From the NCBI RefSeq assembly GCF_034932065.1, contig NZ_JAYGHP010000001.1:62001-126000 (forward strand): a stretch of 64,000 nt of DNA. Direction: 5' to 3'. Positions 58,908 through 64,000 of the stretch are shown here, in pieces. The position numbers and the translations under genes were made by a program. The stretch is from Crocosphaera sp. UHCC 0190. Lineage in GTDB: Bacteria; Cyanobacteriota; Cyanobacteriia; Cyanobacteriales; Microcystaceae. Under the pieces are notes generated by a model, which worked only from the letters and a program-made list of their open reading frames with translations, made no database searches and was not told the DNA's origin. Within the stretch, counting starts at the first letter, position 1. Every line of letters starts with the position of its first letter.

Positions 58908-59750
58908 ATGAAAAGCTTAATGTTTGTTTTTGGTCTTACATTATTACAATCATTTTTTGTTTTTCCCATCAACCCATCGCTATCAGAGGAGACGGAGATG
59001 GCGATAGAACAGGCGGCGGCGACTCACAAAAATACGAAATACGTTGCGGCTGTTCACTATTGCGAGAAAGAACTAAGAGATGATTTTGGTGATATTCGCT
59101 TTAAAAGAAATTGTGGAAAATTTACTTTTATGGCTCGCGAAACTAAAGAGGATGCGCTTGAGCAAGCAATTTATTGGGCAAAAGTACATAGTATGGTAGG
59201 AGGTACAGAAAGGGCAGAAATAACCGTACAGTTGGCAATTTCAAGTGACTGTATTCTTTCAAGTTGGAGGTATATTGATCACGAAAGAAAGTGGACGGAG
59301 GGAAAACTATTGGCTTTAAAGGCTGGAAAGAGAGAAGATTTAATAAAAGAACTTGATTCTTACAGAAGTAAATATTCTGATTCATGGGGTAATGTTTCTT
59401 GCATGGCTCAAGATGTGTTGTCGCGCCCCAATGCCGGTGGAGTAAGTTATTCGCAAATTGGTACTTTTGTCGTCGCTAAGATACTTCGCAAAAAAGAGAA
59501 AAGCGTCATCAAACAATATAAACTTCGATCGGGTAGTTTTATAACTAATCAATCACAGAAACAAACTAATCAACAAAATGTTCCAACACCTGGCTCTGGG
59601 AATCCTATCAATACTAACAATCAAGGCGAAAACAACTCTACAAATCCACTTAATATATTTGGAAATACGAACAATAGAATTAACCAGACTACGAATGAAA
59701 TCGATAGAACTCGCCGAACCGTAGAAGGTCTTATCAATATATTCCGTTAA
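58908..59750 (+). CDS. Exported protein of unknown function
   Basis: 280 residues from ATG 58908 (MKSLMFVFGLTLLQSFFVFP), or 293 from 58869. Signal peptide to about residue 27. The mature part contains four or five Cys (HYCEKELRDDFG, KRNCGKFTFM, SSDCILSSW, NVSCMAQDV), suggesting disulfides in the periplasm. The tail is N/Q/T-rich (PTPGSGNPINTNNQGENNST). No family recognised. Sits among gene fragments. Confidence 0.65.
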   Translation: MKSLMFVFGLTLLQSFFVFPINPSLSEETEMAIEQAAATHKNTKYVAAVHYCEKELRDDFGDIRFKRNCGKFTFMARETKEDALEQAIYWAKVHSMVGGTERAEITVQLAISSDCILSSWRYIDHERKWTEGKLLALKAGKREDLIKELDSYRSKYSDSWGNVSCMAQDVLSRPNAGGVSYSQIGTFVVAKILRKKEKSVIKQYKLRSGSFITNQSQKQTNQQNVPTPGSGNPINTNNQGENNSTNPLNIFGNTNNRINQTTNEIDRTRRTVEGLINIFR

Positions 59751-59893
59751 TTGTAAGCTCCAAAATAGTTTTCTGCCTTTGTAGAAACTATTACTCGAAC
59801 GCATCCCCTTCAAAAAAGCAAAAAAGATATCAGGGCAAGAGGAATGGACGTAGAAAAGCCACCATAGTAAATTAAAGCTATGGTTCGATGAGT

Positions 59894-59924
59894 AAGCCTA
59901 ACCCTCATACTGGTTAGGCTTTTC
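59894..59924 (+). terminator. Strong hairpin after the exported protein gene
   Basis: AAGCCTAACC (59894-59903) pairs with GGTTAGGCTT (59912-59921) around an 8-base loop and is followed by TTC. Terminator for the upstream gene, about 145 bases after its stop. Confidence 0.8.
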
Positions 59925-59964
59925 TCTACCTTTGCAAACAGATAGTTAGTACGGGAGAAAATCA

Positions 59965-60402
59965 ATGAAATTTGAAAATTTAAAAACAATGAATCCAATG
60001 AAATCTTTATCTTATATCCTCATAGGAACTGTATTTAATGTTTTCTCTTTGAGTGTATTGGCACAAAACAATCCGGGTAATTGCAAAACTTTAATAGACA
60101 AAGGAACAGTAGTCCCAGAAAATGTTAGCTGTTCTTTTGTCAACCGTGACAAGGTAGCAACAATCACTCAAAGCCAGTCTATTCTAGTCCTTAAAAAAAT
60201 TGAAGATTTGGCTAATCCTATAAGAGATAGCTTGAAACAAGAAAATCAAATGGGTTTGGTTGAGCCCGGTACTAAAATTAAAATAGTTGGAGAAACTATA
60301 ACGCCTAATTTTATGTTGAACTATACCAAAATTGATATTTTGCAAGGTAGATTAAAAGGTAAAACTGGATGGGTATCTTCAAACGCAATTATCCTGAGAT
60401 AA
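59965..60402 (+). CDS. Secreted SH3-like protein of unknown function
   Basis: 145 residues. N-terminal signal (SLSYILIGTVFNVFSLSVLAQ, cleavage likely near residue 33). The C-terminal segment GTKIKIVGETITPNFM...LKGKTGWVSSNAII looks like a bacterial SH3 domain. Two Cys probably pair. Start at MKFENLKTMNPM, or 12 residues in. Not in an operon. Confidence 0.65.
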   Translation: MKFENLKTMNPMKSLSYILIGTVFNVFSLSVLAQNNPGNCKTLIDKGTVVPENVSCSFVNRDKVATITQSQSILVLKKIEDLANPIRDSLKQENQMGLVEPGTKIKIVGETITPNFMLNYTKIDILQGRLKGKTGWVSSNAIILR

Positions 60403-60525
60403 CGACGAAGTTGGCGTTGCATCCCTGCGGGATGATTTATAATTAAAGAGGAAATTTTATAACAGCGATCGCTATAAAACAAACGTGCTATCTTATTTCT
60501 AGAATTATTGCGATTGCTAATCTTG

Positions 60526-60546
60526 TAGGGTGAGCATTGCCCACCT
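60526..60546. repeat. Family C palindromic repeat
   Basis: AGGGTGAGCATTGCCCACCTT with one mismatch, in the spacer 60403-60663, which otherwise holds only short HIP1-type GCGATCGC sites. Confidence 0.75.
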
Positions 60547-60663
60547 TATTTTTTTAGTTTATTTTGGTCTATGGAAATACCATCAGTGCGATCGCTGATC
60601 TTGTAGGTTGGGTTGACAACTCCGAAACCCAACACAACAATTATAATTAAAGAAGTCTCTAGA

Positions 60664-60855
60664 ATGCCAACAGCCTTACAATCATCAAAATGTATTATTC
60701 TCTGTCAAATACTCTCTAATTGTTACCGACCGATTCAATTACTTCGGTATGATAGTAAAAGAAAAGAGATATTTGTTATAGCTGGAGAACAAGGAACAAT
60801 TGAAATAACTATTTTTGAAGGAGGAAACTGGAGATATGATGTCACCAAAACCTAA
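60664..60855 (+). CDS. DUF6888 family small protein
   Basis: 63 residues from ATG 60664 (MPTALQSSKCIILCQILSNC). The pattern CxxxCQxLSNxYxPI-LxRYDS followed by IEITIFEGGNWRYD matches DUF6888, a small cyanobacterial family regularly encoded next to DUF6887, as here. Function unknown. A toxin-antitoxin-like role is conceivable but unproven. The end overlaps the next gene. Confidence 0.72.
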   Translation: MPTALQSSKCIILCQILSNCYRPIQLLRYDSKRKEIFVIAGEQGTIEITIFEGGNWRYDVTKT

Positions 60856-61039
60856 TTTTAAAACTATGAGTCTTCAGGAACTAAGAAGTTATGTTTTAAC
60901 TCATAGAGACGATGAGGAAGCTTGGCAAGAATTCGCTAACCGTCGTCGTCCCAATGCTATCTATTTTGAGGTAGATATGTCTTTATTAGAACAGGAAACT
61001 AAACTTAATGAACTCCTTGAGAAAAAACTCAATGACTAA
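60839..61039 (+). CDS. DUF6887 family small protein
   Basis: 66 residues from ATG 60839 (MSPKPNFKTMSLQELRSYVL). PNFxxMxxxELRxYVLxHRDDEEA is the family signature. An ATG three bases earlier is also possible. GGAG lies 5 bases before the chosen start. Overlaps the DUF6888 gene by 17 bases, implying translational coupling. Confidence 0.75.
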   Translation: MSPKPNFKTMSLQELRSYVLTHRDDEEAWQEFANRRRPNAIYFEVDMSLLEQETKLNELLEKKLND

Positions 61040-61153
61040 CTTAGTAAAATACTAATTTCTGAATTTCTTCTATTTGGAAATAAGCAAGGTTGGAAGAAGA
61101 AAAATGAAACAAAATGCCCACCTTACTTCTCTCAGATTAGTTATTGTTTTTTT

Positions 61154-61303
61154 ATGCACATCATTTCTCGTAAAGCATTGCATCAATTCTGGGAGAAATA
61201 TCCTGATAGTAAAAATGCTTTAACTCGTTGGTTTAAACTCATCAAATCTGCCAATTTTCAAAACTTTGAAGAATTACGTTCTGTTTTTCCGAGTGCTGCC
61301 TAA
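61154..61303 (+). pseudogene. Truncated HigB-type toxin
   Basis: 49 residues, MHIISRKALHQFWEKYPDSK, ending NFQNFEELRSVFPSAA. This matches the N-terminal half of HigB family mRNA interferases (about 100 residues), and the frame stops at the conserved SA(D) position. The C-terminal catalytic half and a HigA partner are missing. A minus-strand frame starting at ATG 61378 (MKILPEKAQKTITEIKQEFD) is cut at the same junction, suggesting a deletion that joined two genes. Confidence 0.6.
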
Positions 61304-61480
61304 GGCAATTGAGATTTCATCAAACTCTTGTTTGATTTCTGTAATTGTTTTTTGAGCTTTTTCCGGTAAGATTTTCATAGTACCAATATACCCTACATCG
61401 ATTTATTTGTAAAGTTTATTTATTCTTACTGCCTAATCTGTCACCGATGACAAATAATCTGTCACTGTACAGGTACAAAT

Positions 61481-61553
61481 CGGGATGACAGGATTTGAAC
61501 CTGCGGCCCCTTCGTCCCGAACGAAGTGCGCTACCAAGCTGCGCTACATCCCG
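61481..61553 (-). tRNA. trnP-CGG: tRNA-Pro (anticodon CGG)
   Basis: 73 bases. Acceptor stem CGGGATG/CATCCCG. The anticodon loop TTCGGGA gives CGG. T arm GCAGG-TTCAAAT-CCTGT. Typical cloverleaf with D-loop AGCTTGGTAG. CCA not encoded. Confidence 0.96.
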
Positions 61554-61627
61554 TAAGCGATCGCTCCTTATCTATATTACCACGCTCTTTGAGATACACT
61601 AAGTAAAGATAATTCCAGCACAGGAGT

Positions 61628-62509
61628 ATGTACGGCGTGGCGGTTAAACCAGAATGGTTAAGGGTAAAGGCACCACAATGGGAACGGGTGGGCAGTGTTA
61701 AAGAGATATTACGGGATTTAGGCTTAAATACGGTCTGTGAGGAGGCATCCTGTCCTAATATTGGGGAATGCTTCAATGCGGGAACGGCCACCTTTTTAAT
61801 TATGGGGCCTGCTTGTACCCGTGCTTGTCCCTATTGTGACATTGATTTTGAGAAAAAACCCCAAGCTTTAGACCCCCAAGAACCCCTAAACCTCGCTGAA
61901 GCAGTCCGCAGACTTAAACTAAATCATGTGGTCATTACCTCGGTTAACCGTGATGATTTGCCAGATGGGGGTGCATCTCAATTTGTGCGCTGTATTGAAG
62001 AAATTCGCAAACTTTCGCCAAAAACTACGATTGAGGTCTTAATACCTGATTTATGTGGCAATTGGGAGGCTTTACGCATCATTATAGAAGCAAATCCCGA
62101 AGTGTTAAACCATAATACGGAAACCGTTCCCCGTTTATATCGTCGGGTACGTCCCCAAGGAGATTATCAGCGATCGCTTTTATTATTACAAAGATCTAAG
62201 GAATTATCTTCTCAAGTTTATACGAAATCTGGCATCATGGTGGGGTTAGGAGAAACGGATGAAGAAGTGCGCCAAGTAATGGAAGATTTACGCCAAGTTG
62301 ATTGTGATATTTTGACTTTGGGGCAGTATTTACAACCATCTTCTAAACATTTAGCAGTACAAGAATTCGTCACCCCGGCTCAATTTGAAGCTTGGCAAAC
62401 CTTTGGGGAATCTATCGGTTTTTTACAGGTGGTTTCTTCCCCCTTAACCCGCAGTTCTTATCATGCAGAACAAGTACAGAAACTGATGAAAAAATATCCT
62501 CGTAAATAG
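61628..62509 (+). CDS. lipA: Lipoyl synthase
   Basis: 293 residues from ATG 61628 with AGGAG upstream. Auxiliary cluster cysteines C37, C42, C48 ([12 protein letters not shown]). Radical SAM C63, C67, C70 (CTRACPYC). Conserved C-terminal RSSYHA serine. Inserts two sulfurs into octanoyl groups of 2-oxoacid dehydrogenases and GcvH. Monocistronic. Confidence 0.97.
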   Translation: MYGVAVKPEWLRVKAPQWERVGSVKEILRDLGLNTVCEEASCPNIGECFNAGTATFLIMGPACTRACPYCDIDFEKKPQALDPQEPLNLAEAVRRLKLNHVVITSVNRDDLPDGGASQFVRCIEEIRKLSPKTTIEVLIPDLCGNWEALRIIIEANPEVLNHNTETVPRLYRRVRPQGDYQRSLLLLQRSKELSSQVYTKSGIMVGLGETDEEVRQVMEDLRQVDCDILTLGQYLQPSSKHLAVQEFVTPAQFEAWQTFGESIGFLQVVSSPLTRSSYHAEQVQKLMKKYPRK

Positions 62510-62594
62510 TTTTAATGTTCACTAGAAAGTTTTAGAACTAGGAGATTTAATTAATTCTTCCAACAAAGATAAATAACAATAAATACTTACTTAA

Positions 62595-62615
62595 GGTGGG
62601 CATTGCCCACCCTAC
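62595..62615. repeat. Family C palindromic repeat
   Basis: GGTGGGCATTGCCCACC core with CCTAC tail, downstream of lipA. Confidence 0.85.
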
Positions 62616-62619
62616 AAAT

Positions 62620-62796
62620 ATGATACTAGAGAATTTAATTAATTTAAGAAATATAAAAAATTTAAGAGATTTAGAATATTGGTTATTTAATTGGGAAATT
62701 CCTGCTTATATTCATTGGTATGGTGCAAGTCAGTATAATAGTGAATTAGTGATTGCTTTATTAAAATATTGGCATGAAAAATATGGTAGTTTTTGA
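62620..62796 (+). CDS. Short ORF of unknown function between two palindromic repeats
   Basis: 58 residues from ATG 62620 (MILENLINLRNIKNLRDLEY). W/Y-rich, with DLEYWLFNWEIPAYIHWYGA. No ribosome site is evident. It may be the end of a lost gene or a real small protein. Bounded on both sides by palindromic repeats. Confidence 0.35.
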   Translation: MILENLINLRNIKNLRDLEYWLFNWEIPAYIHWYGASQYNSELVIALLKYWHEKYGSF

Positions 62797-62797
62797 T

Positions 62798-62825
62798 GTA
62801 GGGGTCAACGGCCGTTGACCCCTAC
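62798..62825. repeat. Palindromic repeat family A, copy 3
   Basis: Identical 28-base palindrome to 17958, between the short ORF and the glycosyltransferase. Confidence 0.9.
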
Positions 62826-62835
62826 TATTTTTCAA

Positions 62836-63825
62836 TCATAAAGAATAATTCCCCTGTTTCATCTGTGTTGGATCAATATTAAACCCATAACGTTCTCGAA
62901 TTAAATAAAGAGGACGCTGTTTAACTTCTTCATAAATTCGGCCTAAATATTCCCCAAGAATACCCAGCGTAATTAATTGTATTCCTCCAATAAATAACAT
63001 TGTCACCATTAATGAAGCATATCCAGGTACATCAATACCTAAAATCAAGGTACGCATAATCAGAAAACTACCATAGAAAAAGGCTAATAAAGAAATAATT
63101 CCCCCCAGATATGTCCAAACTTTCAAAGGAATTAAACTAAAAGACGTAATCCCATCTAAGGCAAAATTCCACAATTTCCAGTAATTCCATTTGGTAGTTC
63201 CTTGATGGCGGTTTGGTCGATCAAATGTAATATAAGTCTGTTTAAACCCAACCCAAGCAAACAAACCCTTCATAAAACGGGTTCTTTCCGGCATTCTTTT
63301 TAGCGCGTCCACTACCCGTCTATCTAATAAACGAAAATCCCCCGTATCACGAGGAATGGGAACACTACTAATACGACTAATAATGCGATAAAAGGCATTA
63401 GCAGTCAATTGTTTAATAAAACTTTCCCCTTGTCTTGAACGACGTTTCGCATAAACTACATCATAACCCTCACGCCATTTAGCGATCATTTGTTCAATTA
63501 GTTCAGGAGGATCTTGTAAATCAGCATCAAGGGGAATCATCGCTTGTCCTTGGGCATTTTCTAACCCTGCTGTTAAAGCAATATCTTTACCAAAATTGCG
63601 AGATAAACTAACAACTTTAATGGCCGGATAACGATGATGATAATCAATTAAACGCTGTAATGTCTGATCTTTACTGCCATCATCCACACAAACTACTTCA
63701 TAGGTGACGTTAAGAGTATCTAAAACCCCTAGCAGTCTCTCAAACAGTAGATCAATACCTTCCTCTTCATTGTAACAAGGGAGAATAATAGAGATTTCAA
63801 CTTGGTTTAGGTTAAATGACATCAT
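62836..63825 (-). CDS. GT2 family glycosyltransferase, polyprenyl-phosphate sugar synthase type
   Basis: 329 residues. GT-A domain with SIILPCYNEEEGIDLLFERL, VVCVDDGSKDQT and metal-binding DADLQDPPELIEQM, then FRLLDRRVVDALKRMPERTR. Two C-terminal membrane helices at about 233-258 and 268-292 match the DPM1/GtrB type. It makes polyprenyl-phosphate-glucose or -mannose for envelope glycosylation. Sugar not predictable from sequence alone. Confidence 0.92.
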   Translation of the reverse strand: MMSFNLNQVEISIILPCYNEEEGIDLLFERLLGVLDTLNVTYEVVCVDDGSKDQTLQRLIDYHHRYPAIKVVSLSRNFGKDIALTAGLENAQGQAMIPLDADLQDPPELIEQMIAKWREGYDVVYAKRRSRQGESFIKQLTANAFYRIISRISSVPIPRDTGDFRLLDRRVVDALKRMPERTRFMKGLFAWVGFKQTYITFDRPNRHQGTTKWNYWKLWNFALDGITSFSLIPLKVWTYLGGIISLLAFFYGSFLIMRTLILGIDVPGYASLMVTMLFIGGIQLITLGILGEYLGRIYEEVKQRPLYLIRERYGFNIDPTQMKQGNYSL

Positions 63826-63925
63826 AATGAGTAACTTTCTTGAGAGATTTTTATATTTTTTTATGAGATAAAAAGACTATATCGGTTACTATGACTGAGG
63901 GCAAGTCATCAAGGTTTCTGTATTT

Positions 63926-64000
63926 ATGGATTATCAAGACGCAGGGGTTAATATTGAAGCAGGTCGGTCTTTTGTGGAAAAAATCCGCAGGGGGGTTGAA
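63926..64000 (+). CDS. purM: Phosphoribosylformylglycinamidine cyclo-ligase (start only)
   Basis: The first 25 codons, MDYQDAGVNIEAGRSFVEKI..., match the PurM N-terminus (MDYxxAGVDxExG). Purine synthesis step five. The rest lies beyond the window. Confidence 0.85.
   Translation, partial: MDYQDAGVNIEAGRSFVEKIRRGVE

Overview
The window is a chromosomal segment of a diazotrophic cyanobacterium. The nif gene order, scattered GCGATCGC (HIP1-type) octamers, low-to-moderate GC and genes typical of cyanobacteria (cyAbrB, PlmA-like regulator, DUF2949, DUF5340, DUF3598, a phycobilin-lyase HEAT protein) support this. nifD, fdxN and the nifU-nifH junction are uninterrupted, so no heterocyst-type excision elements lie in these genes. 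A unicellular Cyanothece/Crocosphaera-type host is my inference, not something the sequence proves.

Region 1 (1-17.9 kb) is the nitrogen-fixation cluster. On the minus strand, in transcription order: nifB, a small Cys-containing ORF, fdxN, nifS, nifU, nifH, nifD, nifK, a Mo-nitrogenase-associated small protein, nifE, nifN and nifX (cut by the window edge). On the plus strand, divergent from nifB: nifP (serine acetyltransferase), a small conserved gene, a DUF2949 gene, nifV, nifZ, nifT, a [2Fe-2S] thioredoxin-like protein and a NifO/ArsC-like protein. The ~960 bp nifB-nifP spacer holds the most striking signal: two mirror-image arrays of three 22-bp repeats (AAATAC-like start followed by a C run), one facing nifB and one facing nifP. 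They are good candidates for the shared activator (CnfR-type) element. Between them lie an NtcA-like box and a strong hairpin that could define a small RNA. Heptanucleotide tandem repeats fill most nif spacers.

Region 2 (18-24.7 kb) is partly decayed: a phytochrome-like hybrid histidine kinase/diguanylate cyclase broken into at least five frames, rpsD, a ktrB/trkH tail, a glycogen-debranching-type enzyme, and a hicB-hicA deletion chimera.

Region 3 (24.8-41.9 kb) is mostly housekeeping: two M16 peptidases, a DUF3598 protein, sufD-sufS preceded by a perfect SufR-type operator, a cheW-cheR-mcp signalling operon, small membrane and lipoproteins, a transaldolase carrying C-terminal EF-hands, sdhB, a cyAbrB regulator and a CPBP protease.

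Region 4 (41.9-45.9 kb) is an AT-rich accessory island: an NB-ARC ATPase, four small genes of unknown function, a MITE-like element and an LRAT-domain protein. It is the best candidate for an undescribed system in this window.

Region 5 (45.9-64 kb): PlmA-like regulator, CpcF-like lyase joined to a parDE toxin-antitoxin pair, trpC, a class V aminotransferase, a MEKHLA protein, a phosphodiester glycosidase, glutamate synthase (with a 30-bp perfect palindrome inserted in frame), a stretch of gene fragments and small secreted proteins, a DUF6888/DUF6887 pair, tRNA-Pro(CGG), lipA, a GT2 glycosyltransferase and the start of purM. Several families of palindromic intergenic repeats recur throughout and often serve as terminators.
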